NCBI GenBank assembly: GCA_020050175.1
Contig: JAGVKY010000056.1
Span: 1 to 7,168, forward strand
Direction of reading: 5' to 3'
DNA: 7,168 nt
DNA from: Parachlamydiales bacterium
GTDB lineage: Bacteria > Chlamydiota > Chlamydiia > Chlamydiales > JAJFMK01
Part shown: one piece after another, positions 1-6,882 of the stretch
Position numbering within the stretch: position 1 is the first letter of the stretch
How the letters are laid out: every line of letters begins with the position of its first letter
Made by a program: the position numbers and the translations under genes
Notes under the pieces: model-generated
Databases searched by the model: none
The model's input: only the letters and a program-made list of their open reading frames with translations
Told to the model about the DNA's origin: nothing

Positions 1-39
1 CGCGGGGGTGCCCCCGACCTGTTTTTGACAATTTTCCAT
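1..39 (-). CDS. Possible start of a small gene running off the left edge (partial)
   Basis: Reading the minus strand towards the edge, an ATG at 39-37 opens a frame that stays open to base 1 and would encode MENCQKQVGGTPA. An AGGA motif lies five bases before this ATG, a normal Shine-Dalgarno distance. A second in-frame ATG sits two codons upstream at 45-43 but has only a poorer GAAGAG motif. The putative gene would follow the 359-aa gene in the same direction after a 63-bp gap. Thirteen codons are too few to assign a family or to prove coding. The GC-rich end of the frame also forms a perfect palindrome, so the segment may be non-coding instead. Confidence 0.25.
   Translation of the reverse strand, partial: MENCQKQVGGTPA
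3..16. repeat. Perfect GC-rich palindrome at left edge
   Basis: CGGGGG-TG-CCCCCG is a six-base-pair perfect inverted repeat, or in RNA a four-pair G/C stem with a GTGC tetraloop. On the plus strand five T residues follow after a five-base gap (21-25), which loosely resembles a rho-independent terminator for a plus-strand gene ending outside the window. The gap before the T-run makes this a weak case. On the minus strand any T-run would lie beyond the edge. Confidence 0.35.
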
Positions 40-102
40 AGTCATCCTAAAGCTCTTCAGAGATAGTTTTTCAACAACGCCCTCAACATCTAGAAAGCTC
101 AA

Positions 103-1182
103 TCATTGAGAGTTTGTGGGGGTGAGGCTTAAGACAATTTTCTTGTCTGTGTTGTCCCTCATTAAACGTGCGTAGAAGCGGTCATTTGCAGTGTGAACAA
201 ACTCATTGCCCACTGGAATGTTACACCCATCTTTATAAAGTGTAGTTTTCTTAAAACTGACATTGTCAGCAAAAGGCACCAAACTAGAACTTTGAACAAT
301 TGGCGCGGGAATAGTCTTTTGATCTAATGTGTACCATCTAAGGTGTGTCGTGTAATCTAAGACAAGATGCCGCCCACTATGGTGTAAAATCTCTCGCGGA
401 GCAACATAATAGACTGGTTTCGGAAGCAATCTAAAATGATCTATTTCACCAAATCTTTCAGGCTTCATGTTGTAATAACCCATACAGCAGTACTCGTTTT
501 CAGAATAAGCCGCAAATAAAGCGCTACTTGCCTCTCTAAAAATTGACGAACACTTTGCTTGTATTATTTCGGGGAAAGGAAAAATATATTCAGTACCCAA
601 ATTCTCATTATAGGTTCTGAGATAGCGATGGATGGACGGTCGATTCTCACCTACACGCGCATCATAGAGAGCCGCAATAACATCCTCCCCCTGTTGTTGA
701 ATAACAACCGCTAAGTCAGGGCAATCAGATGCGACATTAAAACAACGGCCTTGATCTTTTGGAAAATAACCTTGAAGAGCATCAACTTCAACATCTCGTT
801 TCTCTTGAAAGGTTTCTAAATCCATAAATCTAAGAGCATGTAACTCACCTCTATTCTCCAAAACCAATCCTCGATCGCCAAGGACATCAAAAGAGATATT
901 TTCTCCAATCGAAGGAGTCCCCTCTTCCTGGTCACTTTTTAAATCCATTAAGCCGTATTTTTTTGATAAGCAATAAAACGTACGACCCGAAGCGACCAAA
1001 TGGGTGATAGGGTCTAGCCCTATAAATTGGCCTTTAAAAACACCGGTGCCTAGATCAACAATTAAAACATCACTTTTATGCCCGTCCCGCATACTAAGAG
1101 CAATTTCTGCATCGCCTAAGGCTATTTTGTCAGGAACTGAGCCTAGATCCTTAAAACTGCTAACTCTTGGAAAACCAAACAT
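103..1182 (-). CDS. Unrecognised 359-aa protein with propeller-like repeats
   Basis: I do not recognise this protein. It has no signal peptide, no hydrophobic membrane segment and no obvious catalytic motif, and it holds seven scattered cysteines (71, 147, 154, 211, 232, 233, 320), so a cytosolic or secreted soluble protein is likely. Several stretches share a pattern of short hydrophobic strands separated by turns, often with an Asp before or after the last strand: about residues 38-53 (DVLIVDLGTGVF), 66-83, 104-126, 156-179, 220-242, 270-290 and 335-354. Roughly seven such units suggest a beta-propeller of degenerate WD40/Kelch type; this is inference from periodicity, not a family match. 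The ATG at 1182 is the first usable start. It has no Shine-Dalgarno sequence and lies 13 bp after a TATAAT box. An alternative start at Met31 has no better ribosome site. The stop is TGA, with no clear terminator after it. Confidence 0.8.
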   Translation of the reverse strand: MFGFPRVSSFKDLGSVPDKIALGDAEIALSMRDGHKSDVLIVDLGTGVFKGQFIGLDPITHLVASGRTFYCLSKKYGLMDLKSDQEEGTPSIGENISFDVLGDRGLVLENRGELHALRFMDLETFQEKRDVEVDALQGYFPKDQGRCFNVASDCPDLAVVIQQQGEDVIAALYDARVGENRPSIHRYLRTYNENLGTEYIFPFPEIIQAKCSSIFREASSALFAAYSENEYCCMGYYNMKPERFGEIDHFRLLPKPVYYVAPREILHHSGRHLVLDYTTHLRWYTLDQKTIPAPIVQSSSLVPFADNVSFKKTTLYKDGCNIPVGNEFVHTANDRFYARLMRDNTDKKIVLSLTPTNSQ

Positions 1183-1195
1183 AGAAAAATGAATA

Positions 1196-1224
1196 ATTAT
1201 ATCTTTCCCCAGGTAATATGAAAA
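1196..1224 (-). promoter_or_regulatory. Candidate sigma-70-type promoter for the 359-aa gene
   Basis: A perfect TATAAT hexamer reads on the minus strand at 1201-1196. Seventeen bases upstream, at 1224-1219, is TTTTCA, which matches four of six positions of TTGACA. Transcription would begin about seven bases downstream of the -10 box, leaving a leader of only about six bases before the ATG at 1182, so the message would be nearly leaderless. The lack of any Shine-Dalgarno sequence there agrees with this. Such hexamers arise by chance in AT-rich DNA, so confidence is moderate. Confidence 0.45.
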
Positions 1225-1240
1225 GTTAATGGATTTATTT

Positions 1241-1260
1241 GGCGTCCGAGCGATAGCGCC
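1241..1260. repeat. Short imperfect inverted repeat between the TPR and 359-aa genes
   Basis: GGCG at 1241-1244 pairs with CGCC at 1257-1260, extendable by one G-T pair, around a loop of about ten bases. It lies 22 bp past the TAG stop of the TPR gene, where a terminator would be expected. Reading in that direction it is followed by AAATAAATCC, not a run of T, so it is not a convincing intrinsic terminator. It could be a weak 3' end structure or chance. Confidence 0.25.
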
Positions 1261-1281
1261 CTCTTCTCAGAATCAACCTTT

Positions 1282-3153
1282 CTAATTAGGTTTCTTTTTG
1301 CGTAGAATCTCTATTAATTCTTGGAAGGCGCCTGCTTGACGGGCGGTTTCGAGCCACTCATCTTCTAGGATCTCGTCTAGTGGCGGAAGTGCCCCGAGAG
1401 CCTCCCCTCTTTTGAGGAAATAAAGACTTGCTTCGACATTGCCTTGGAGAGAATGGAGGCAAGCTAGATGATAACTTGCATGGAGGTTGCCTAAACGGCG
1501 CGCCCATTCGAGGCGATCTTCTGCCTCTTTAAAGAGAATTTCTTTCCGTCCAGGAAGACTTGGATCGTCCACCATATCGGCAAAGGTCAGGAGGGAAACT
1601 CCCCACTCGGCAAATACAATGTCATCTTCGGCATCCCGTTCGGCTTGGGAGCGAAAAAGCTCGAAAGCTTTTTCGAAACACTCCGTCTCATTGGTTGCTT
1701 CTCCTAAATGACTAAGAGCCGTCGCCAGATTGAAACGAACATAAGGGTGAGCGGAATCGAGTGTAAGAGCACGTGTCAGGTGATAAATCGACTTTTCATA
1801 ATCGCTCACTTGCATCGACTGATCACCCAAAAGATCAAAAGCGCAACCTAGGTGATAGAGCCAGTCGGAAGGTGGTGTGCCGTGAGGATTTTCGATGGGG
1901 AAAATAGCTAAAGCTCTTTCGAGACGGGCAATCGCACCTTCTATCCAACCAGGACCTTGTGTAATCTCAGCGAGTTTCAGCAGGCAAAAACCCCAATCAG
2001 CATAAAAAACAGCTGAAGGTTCTTTTAGGTGTGCTTCGGCCTCTGCGTAGTAAGAAGAGCCTTTTTCCAAAAGAGAAGGCTCTGTTTTCATCTCACCGAG
2101 AAGGGTCGATGCGCGTGCTAAACCCCAAAAACCTTCTCCTGAATCGGGTTCAACAGCCAAGGCTTCTTGAGAAGTTTGGATCGAGAGCTCTACTAAGGCG
2201 TGATCTTGTAAAAGAGCCCCTTCTTCAAAATAACCTTCGGCTAAAAGTTGAAGAGGACGGCTAAACTCGGGATATTGTTCTGAGACATGCTCTAAAAGAT
2301 TTTGCCCCTCTCGAAGGAGGTCGACTCTTTCGCCATCGCAACCCATCCCTAAAAAGGTTTCGCCCATAAGAAGAGATAATTCTGTTGTCTCAGTCCCAAT
2401 CGCTTCCACTTTTTGGAATTGATCCAAAGCTTTTTGATAGAGGCCAAAATCGGCTTTGTAACGGGCGGCCCGTAGAAAAAAACGGCCCTTTTCCATCCAC
2501 TCTTCGAGTCCTTCATTTTCAAAAACGATCTCAAAAAAACGGAGTCCTAAAGTGAGATATTCATCGGTCGGATTTTCTTGGAAAAGTATCTGAACCACCG
2601 AACGGATCAGCGGAAGCAGCTCTTCATTAATTTCCCCTGAAAGACGCTCTCCCCGCTCCAGCCAACGAAGGGCTTCCTCAAGAAGATTTCTTTTTAAAAC
2701 CAGGCGATGGAGAAAAAAATAACATTTGGCGAGGTCAAAACAAAGGCTTGCTTTCTCAAAACCGTAAGCCACTGCCCTTCTAAGCAAAGAAATGGCTTTA
2801 ACAAAATCGCAGGGTTCTTCTCCTTGAAGACCGATGGCATAGTGGGTTAATCCCCAACGCCAGAGAAAGGCAGGGCTGAGTGAAACTCCCCCCGCCTTTG
2901 CCACATTCGCGACAAAAGGGAAAAGTTCTGGGAGGTCGGAAGAGAGAAGATCGTGATGGGACTCCCTTTCGACCAAGAGTGATTCAAGATAAAGAGACCA
3001 GAGCTCTTCAGAAAAATGTCCCGCTTCTAGCATTTGGAGGAGACGCATTTTAACATGGTCTAAACCCTCTGACTTCTCGAGATAATCAAGAATCTCCCTT
3101 TCGGCTTCAGGAGGTGGTGGCAAGAGTGGCATAGGCAATGGTTTCTGGCTCAT
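1282..3153 (-). CDS. TPR-repeat protein
   Basis: A long, mostly alpha-helical protein of 623 residues with many tetratricopeptide-like units and no signal peptide or membrane segment, so probably a cytosolic scaffold. Repeat pairs with the typical W/L-G-A/Y-A-P spacing are visible at roughly residues 98-130, 136-172, 258-292, 301-337, 341-378, 383-420, 431-468, 471-504, 513-555 and 559-588. The best match to consensus is the helix A signature YVRFNLATALSHLGE near residue 472. Many units carry 5-10 extra residues between helices A and B, making them longer than canonical 34-residue TPRs. The N-terminus is proline-rich (PLPMPLLPPPP). The C-terminus ends with an acidic LEDEWLETAR segment, often seen capping TPR arrays. 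I chose ATG at 3153; a TTG one codon upstream is also in frame. No Shine-Dalgarno sequence is evident. It follows yyaL by about 58 bp in the same direction. The partner and exact function cannot be read from the sequence. Confidence 0.88.
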   Translation of the reverse strand: MSQKPLPMPLLPPPPEAEREILDYLEKSEGLDHVKMRLLQMLEAGHFSEELWSLYLESLLVERESHHDLLSSDLPELFPFVANVAKAGGVSLSPAFLWRWGLTHYAIGLQGEEPCDFVKAISLLRRAVAYGFEKASLCFDLAKCYFFLHRLVLKRNLLEEALRWLERGERLSGEINEELLPLIRSVVQILFQENPTDEYLTLGLRFFEIVFENEGLEEWMEKGRFFLRAARYKADFGLYQKALDQFQKVEAIGTETTELSLLMGETFLGMGCDGERVDLLREGQNLLEHVSEQYPEFSRPLQLLAEGYFEEGALLQDHALVELSIQTSQEALAVEPDSGEGFWGLARASTLLGEMKTEPSLLEKGSSYYAEAEAHLKEPSAVFYADWGFCLLKLAEITQGPGWIEGAIARLERALAIFPIENPHGTPPSDWLYHLGCAFDLLGDQSMQVSDYEKSIYHLTRALTLDSAHPYVRFNLATALSHLGEATNETECFEKAFELFRSQAERDAEDDIVFAEWGVSLLTFADMVDDPSLPGRKEILFKEAEDRLEWARRLGNLHASYHLACLHSLQGNVEASLYFLKRGEALGALPPLDEILEDEWLETARQAGAFQELIEILRKKKPN

Positions 3154-3180
3154 CAAAAAATTACAATAGCGGGCGAGAAG

Positions 3181-3189
3181 ATTATAGCA
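3181..3189 (-). promoter_or_regulatory. Extended -10 promoter candidate before the TPR gene
   Basis: The minus strand reads TGCTATAAT at 3189-3181, a perfect extended -10 element (TGn followed by TATAAT). No good -35 hexamer stands 16-18 bases upstream, which extended -10 promoters tolerate. Transcription would start near 3174, giving a leader of about 20 bases before the ATG at 3153. It lies in the short gap after the yyaL stop, so the TPR gene could be expressed independently of yyaL. Confidence 0.45.
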
Positions 3190-3211
3190 AAATCAACAGT
3201 AAATGAATTAG

Positions 3212-5284
3212 TTAAGAAGCACTTAATGCGCTTAAAATTTTTCCTCGACCTACCAAAGGTTCTTGACACACCCCTTGTTTACAAATGTAAAGGGTAGTCT
3301 CTCCTTGGACGGGCCGGTAGTTAGCAAGCGAAGGTATTAAAGATCTTTTTAATTCATTCTCCTCCGCCAGAACCAAAAAGGCTCGATGGGGATGATAACC
3401 TTTGAAAACAGCCTCTGATACTTCATCTTTCAAATGCCCTTCTTTGTCTAGGGCAAGAATATAGGTTGCTGCATTCAGGTCATGGTATCTCAATAAATTC
3501 ATCATGTGGAAAAGATACCCAGGTGAAACAGTTGTTAGAGGAATAGTGATCACACCAAAAAGAGCTTCAACCCTTTCAAGATATTTTTTGTCAAAAGTCA
3601 TCTGGTAAAGTCGAAGGAGATTTTCTCCATGGATACTATTTCCGCTTGGCTCGGCTCCATCGGCGAAGTGAGCTTTACGAAGGACAAGATAGGGTTCTAA
3701 ACCGTCAGTTTGATAATAGCCGCCCTCTTTAATTCGAAAACGATTCTCTACCTCTTCGGTGAGGTCTAAAGCCCATCTTAAGATGGTCACCTCTTGTGTA
3801 GCTTCGAATAAAGAAAGAAGTCCTCGGATGAGATTAGCATAATCATCCAGCGTCCCTCGTATGGCTGCCTCTCCAGAGCGGTAACGGTGCTTTAATTCTC
3901 CTTCGACCCAAAGGGAAGTGAGAAGAAATTGAGCCCCTTTCTCGGCCGCCTTTAGGAACCGTTGGACTCTGAGGGACGATCCAGCTTCGCTTAACGCATG
4001 AAGCATCATCCCATTCCATGAAGTGAGGATCTTATCATCCTTCATGGGAGATTTTCGTTTTTTCCGTGTTTCCAAAAGAAGCGGTACCGCCTCTCTAAGG
4101 AGAGTTTTGAAAGCTTTTGGATCGACCCCATATCGGTGGGCAAATTCTTCGGGGGTATCGGGTGTTGCTAAAACCGAGCGCCCTTCAAAATTTCCAAAGG
4201 GGGTGATGTCAAAATATAAACAGAGTAGATCGGCATCTTTTGGATCAAAAAGGGCCCTAATTTCGTCAGGGGTCCAGGTATAATAAAGCCCCTCTTTCCC
4301 TTCGGAATCTGCATCTTGCGCTGAATAGAAACCACCCTCGTCCCCTCGCATCTCAGTGATCACGTAATCGAGCGTCTTAACAGCGACATCTTTTAAAGGT
4401 TCTTGTTTTTCAGCAAGATAACCCTCGAGATAGGCTTCCGACAAAATGGCATTATCATAAAGCATTTTTTCGAAATGGGGCACTCTCCATTTTTCATCGA
4501 CCGAGTAGCGGGAAAAACCACCCCCCAGATGATCAAAAATGCCCCCTCTTGCCATCTTATCAAGAGTTTTTTCTACTAAAAATAGGGCCCGGCTCTCCCT
4601 TTTTAAATTGGCATACCTAATCAAAAAATTAATTTGGTAGGCCAAAGGAAATTTTGGTGCCCCTTTAAGCCCACCCCAAGCAGGGTCAGCCATTTTGAAA
4701 AAAATATCGGCACTATGATCGATCGCCTCCTTTGGAGGAACCGGCCCTTTTTCGTAGTGAGTTGTCGAGCGGAAAACTTCGACGATTCGATCGGCTTGTT
4801 CAATTAGCCTTCCTTTTTCTTCACTTTTCCAAACTTCCCCGATTTGGGTCGCTAAATCGATGAGACCCATGGTCCCGCCTCTCGTTTTAGGAGGGAGGTA
4901 AGTGGCGGCAAAGAGAGGGTTCAATTCTGGAGTTAGAATAAGATTGAGAGGCCATCCGAGGGCTCCTGTCACCATGCCCTGCGCGAACTCCATGTAGAGG
5001 CTATCCACTTCAGGCAGTTCTTCTCGGTCGACTTTGATATTCACAAAGACTTCGTTAAAAACTTTCGCAACCGCTGGATCTCGGAAAGATTCTTCTTCCA
5101 TCACATGGCACCAATGGCATGTCGCATAGCCGATGGATAAAAAAATCGGTTTGTCTTCTTCTTTTGCTTTTCGGAATGCCTCCTCCCCCCATGGAAACCA
5201 GTCAATAGGGTTATGGGCGTGCTGAAGCAAATAAGGAGATTTCTCGTGAATCAGACGGTTAGTGAAAGGAGCTTCTTCTGCCAT
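3212..5284 (-). CDS. yyaL: Thioredoxin-domain protein YyaL (DUF255 / SSP411 family)
   Basis: A full-length member of the family of B. subtilis YyaL and human SPATA20/SSP411. The N-terminal thioredoxin-like domain (about 1-170) opens with the signature NRLIHEKSPYLLQHAHNPIDW and carries a CHWC redox motif at Cys56 and Cys59, followed by the VDREELP segment and GWPLNLILTP near 110. The rest matches the alpha/alpha-barrel part, related in fold to sugar epimerases and glycosidases: GGIFDHLGGGFSRYSVD (247-263), PHFEKMLYDN (269-278), GGFYSAQDADSEGKEG (317-332), DDKILTSWNG (416-425), DDYANLIRGL (480-489) and DGAEPSGNS (542-550). A C-terminal ICKQGVC pair (Cys668, Cys673) is also present. At 690 residues nothing is missing. 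The ATG at 5284 is fixed by an in-frame TGA a few codons upstream; its ribosome site is weak. No signal peptide is seen, so it is cytosolic. Its biochemical substrate is not settled for the family. It heads a minus-strand run with the TPR gene and diverges from the aldolase. Confidence 0.95.
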   Translation of the reverse strand: MAEEAPFTNRLIHEKSPYLLQHAHNPIDWFPWGEEAFRKAKEEDKPIFLSIGYATCHWCHVMEEESFRDPAVAKVFNEVFVNIKVDREELPEVDSLYMEFAQGMVTGALGWPLNLILTPELNPLFAATYLPPKTRGGTMGLIDLATQIGEVWKSEEKGRLIEQADRIVEVFRSTTHYEKGPVPPKEAIDHSADIFFKMADPAWGGLKGAPKFPLAYQINFLIRYANLKRESRALFLVEKTLDKMARGGIFDHLGGGFSRYSVDEKWRVPHFEKMLYDNAILSEAYLEGYLAEKQEPLKDVAVKTLDYVITEMRGDEGGFYSAQDADSEGKEGLYYTWTPDEIRALFDPKDADLLCLYFDITPFGNFEGRSVLATPDTPEEFAHRYGVDPKAFKTLLREAVPLLLETRKKRKSPMKDDKILTSWNGMMLHALSEAGSSLRVQRFLKAAEKGAQFLLTSLWVEGELKHRYRSGEAAIRGTLDDYANLIRGLLSLFEATQEVTILRWALDLTEEVENRFRIKEGGYYQTDGLEPYLVLRKAHFADGAEPSGNSIHGENLLRLYQMTFDKKYLERVEALFGVITIPLTTVSPGYLFHMMNLLRYHDLNAATYILALDKEGHLKDEVSEAVFKGYHPHRAFLVLAEENELKRSLIPSLANYRPVQGETTLYICKQGVCQEPLVGRGKILSALSAS

Positions 5285-5348
5285 GAAGTTCGAAAGCTCT
5301 CATGAACCCCTTTTTTTCGGCAACTCTTGATTAATTGGCAGTGGAGGA

Positions 5349-5378
5349 TTGCTAGAAACCTAGATGACAGAGTATATC
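5349..5378 (+). promoter_or_regulatory. Candidate promoter for the aldolase-LysM pair
   Basis: TTGCTA at 5349-5354 (four of six to TTGACA) is followed after 18 bases by TATATC at 5373-5378 (four of six to TATAAT). Transcription would start near 5385, about 19 bases before the ATG at 5404. Both boxes are mediocre; the position in a divergent intergenic region is the main support. Confidence 0.3.
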
Positions 5379-5379
5379 A
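5371..5379 (-). promoter_or_regulatory. Extended -10 promoter candidate for yyaL
   Basis: The minus strand reads TGATATACT at 5379-5371: a TATACT -10 box (five of six) preceded by TGn. No -35 hexamer is recognisable at 16-18 bp upstream. A start near 5364 would give yyaL a leader of about 80 bases. The box overlaps the plus-strand -10 candidate for the aldolase, so the two would be mutually exclusive if both are real. Confidence 0.35.
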
Positions 5380-5399
5380 CTCTTCTTGTCTTGAGAGTG
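5378..5399. repeat. Inverted repeat just upstream of the aldolase start
   Basis: CACTCT at 5378-5383 and AGAGTG at 5394-5399 form a six-base inverted repeat with a ten-base spacer. The right arm overlaps the only Shine-Dalgarno-like sequence of the aldolase gene (GAGAG, 5393-5397) and ends four bases before its ATG. It could be a repressor operator straddling the transcription start. If transcribed from further upstream, it could be a weak hairpin that masks the ribosome site. Both roles are inference from position. Confidence 0.3.
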
Positions 5400-5403
5400 T
5401 TTT

Positions 5404-6486
5404 ATGTTAGTTCCAATGCGTGTTCTTCTAGATGTAGCCAAAGAGAAAAATTTTGGGTGCGTCGCTCTCAATGTTAATAACATGGAGCAGATTCAAGCAA
5501 TTTTGGAGGCAGCAAGGAAAACCAAAAGTCCTGTTATCGTTCAGGCAAGCCGTGGGGCAAGAAAATACACCAATGATCACTTTCTGATGCATCTGATGCT
5601 CGCTGCAGCCGAGCTCTACCCAGAAATCCCCATTGTCCTTCACCAAGACCATGGCAATAGCCCAGAAACCTGTTTAAGTGCGATACGTTTAGGTTTCACG
5701 AGCGTGATGATGGATGGCTCCCTTGAAGAAGACGGAAAAACGCCTTCCTCTTATGAATACAACGTGAAGGTCACCCGTTACGTTGTCGATATGGCCCATT
5801 CAGTAGGTGTGACAGTCGAAGGAGAGCTTGGAGTTTTAGGATCTCTTGAGACAGGCCGCGGGGATAAAGAAGATGGGCATGGAGCGGAGGGGCAACTTTC
5901 CCTCTCTCAGCTATTGACTGATCCAGATCAAGCGGTTGATTTTGTCCATCGAACAGGGGTCGATGCACTTGCTGTGGCGATTGGAACGAGCCATGGCGCC
6001 TATAAATTTACCCGTGAGCCAGATAAGGCAGTCCTTGCCATCGATAGAATTTTAGAAATCCATAGTAAAATCCCCGACTGTCATTTAGTGATGCATGGCA
6101 GTTCTTCTGTCCCTCAAGATCTTATTCAGCAGATTAACAAGCATGGAGGAAAAATTCGTCCAACCTGGGGCGTTCCTGTTTCTGAGATCCAAAAAGGGAT
6201 TCAAGCAGGTGTTAGAAAGATCAATGTCGACACCGATAATCGTCTTGCCATGACAGCTGCTATCCGTAAAGTTCTTGATGAGGATCCGGCAGAATTTGAT
6301 CTTCGCAAGTACATGGCGCCTGCTCGTGATGCAATGCAAAAAATATGCGAAGAGAGGATGAAAGAGTTTAGGCAAGCAGGTCATGCAGGAGATATTCCTC
6401 ATGTGACTTTAGAAGAGATGGCTAAACGGTATAAAGATGGTTATTATGGAGAAGCCTCAAAGCCAAGCAAACCCTATAGAAAATAA
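5404..6486 (+). CDS. fba: Class II fructose-bisphosphate aldolase, Calvin-cycle subtype
   Basis: Catalyses reversible cleavage of fructose 1,6-bisphosphate to dihydroxyacetone phosphate and glyceraldehyde 3-phosphate in glycolysis and gluconeogenesis, using a bound divalent metal, usually zinc. Class II motifs are intact. VLHQDHGN (78-85) holds the catalytic Asp82 and metal ligand His83. VEGELGVLGSLE (138-149) supplies the conserved acidic segment. GTSHGAYKF (194-202) gives His198 and LVMHGSSSVP (228-237) gives His231, the other expected metal ligands. NVDTD (274-278) is the phosphate/substrate-binding motif. The start MLVPMR, the insertion GRGDKEDGHG (151-160) and IRPTWGVPVSEIQKGI identify the CbbA-like Calvin-cycle subtype. 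At 360 aa it is slightly longer than the usual near-350, with a short lysine- and proline-rich tail (SKPSKPYRK). The subtype name does not imply carbon fixation; no RuBisCO gene is seen here. The first ATG matches family starts, with GAGAG as a weak ribosome site. It probably heads an operon with the LysM gene. Confidence 0.97.
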   Translation: MLVPMRVLLDVAKEKNFGCVALNVNNMEQIQAILEAARKTKSPVIVQASRGARKYTNDHFLMHLMLAAAELYPEIPIVLHQDHGNSPETCLSAIRLGFTSVMMDGSLEEDGKTPSSYEYNVKVTRYVVDMAHSVGVTVEGELGVLGSLETGRGDKEDGHGAEGQLSLSQLLTDPDQAVDFVHRTGVDALAVAIGTSHGAYKFTREPDKAVLAIDRILEIHSKIPDCHLVMHGSSSVPQDLIQQINKHGGKIRPTWGVPVSEIQKGIQAGVRKINVDTDNRLAMTAAIRKVLDEDPAEFDLRKYMAPARDAMQKICEERMKEFRQAGHAGDIPHVTLEEMAKRYKDGYYGEASKPSKPYRK

Positions 6487-6501
6487 ATGAGAATATAAAT
6501 A

Positions 6502-6882
6502 ATGAGAGCTAATCGTTCGCCACCCTTTCTTTTTACAGTAGCCCTCTCCTTCTGCACAGCTCTCCTTCTTTTTGCTATTGTCCGGTCCTTTCTTCACGAA
6601 ACAGCGCCTCCTCAATCTATTTTTATACAAGAAGTTGAACAAGCTGCCCAAACAATCCTTCTCTTTGAAGGTAAAGCGGAACATATTCCAGAGGATCTAT
6701 CCCTTCTCCCTGCTCCTCAACGCAAGCATGTCGTACAAGATAGGGAGTCGCTCTCCTCTATTTCTAAAAAGTATTACGGTACCGAAACTCAATGGGAAAA
6801 AATCTGGCAGGCCAATCAGAACCTTATCCCCAACCACCACAAAATCCAACCTGGCATCACACTCGTCATACCTCAAAATTAG
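6502..6882 (+). CDS. Small membrane-anchored LysM-domain protein
   Basis: A 126-residue protein with a short basic N-terminus (MRANR), one hydrophobic segment at about residues 9-29, a linker of about 45 residues, and a single C-terminal LysM domain at about 76-124. The LysM hallmarks are HVVQDRESLSSISKKYYGT at its start, then WEKIWQANQNLI and the closing QPGITLVIP. LysM domains bind N-acetylglucosamine-containing glycans such as peptidoglycan. The N-terminus fits a signal anchor placing LysM outside the inner membrane. No lipobox is complete: Cys18 lies inside the hydrophobic core. No cleavage site is compelling, and no peptidase or amidase domain is attached. The gene starts 15 bp after the aldolase stop with no promoter or terminator between, so co-transcription is likely. 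The ATG at 6502 has only a poor ribosome site, which suggests translational coupling. A role in wall or envelope organisation is inferred. Confidence 0.85.
   Translation: MRANRSPPFLFTVALSFCTALLLFAIVRSFLHETAPPQSIFIQEVEQAAQTILLFEGKAEHIPEDLSLLPAPQRKHVVQDRESLSSISKKYYGTETQWEKIWQANQNLIPNHHKIQPGITLVIPQN

Noticed and set aside
1..66. C-terminus of a plus-strand gene ending at the TAG at 64-66
   Set aside because: The frame is open for 21 codons only, has no recognisable motif, and would end head-on against the minus-strand genes; chance openness is as likely.
1241..1260. Intrinsic terminator after the TPR gene
   Set aside because: The stem is only four to five pairs and no T-run follows on the transcribed strand.
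4023..4283. Plus-strand open frame of 86 codons inside yyaL
   Set aside because: It is antisense to conserved YyaL coding sequence and its translation is Ser/Arg-rich, typical of a shadow frame.
6085..6402. Minus-strand open frame of about 105 codons inside the aldolase gene
   Set aside because: It lies wholly antisense to a well-conserved enzyme, and its translation is rich in Cys, His and Ile without any family pattern.
5404..6486. Evidence for autotrophic carbon fixation from the Calvin-cycle-type aldolase
   Set aside because: The subtype name reflects family history; many heterotrophs use it for glycolysis, and no RuBisCO or phosphoribulokinase gene is present.
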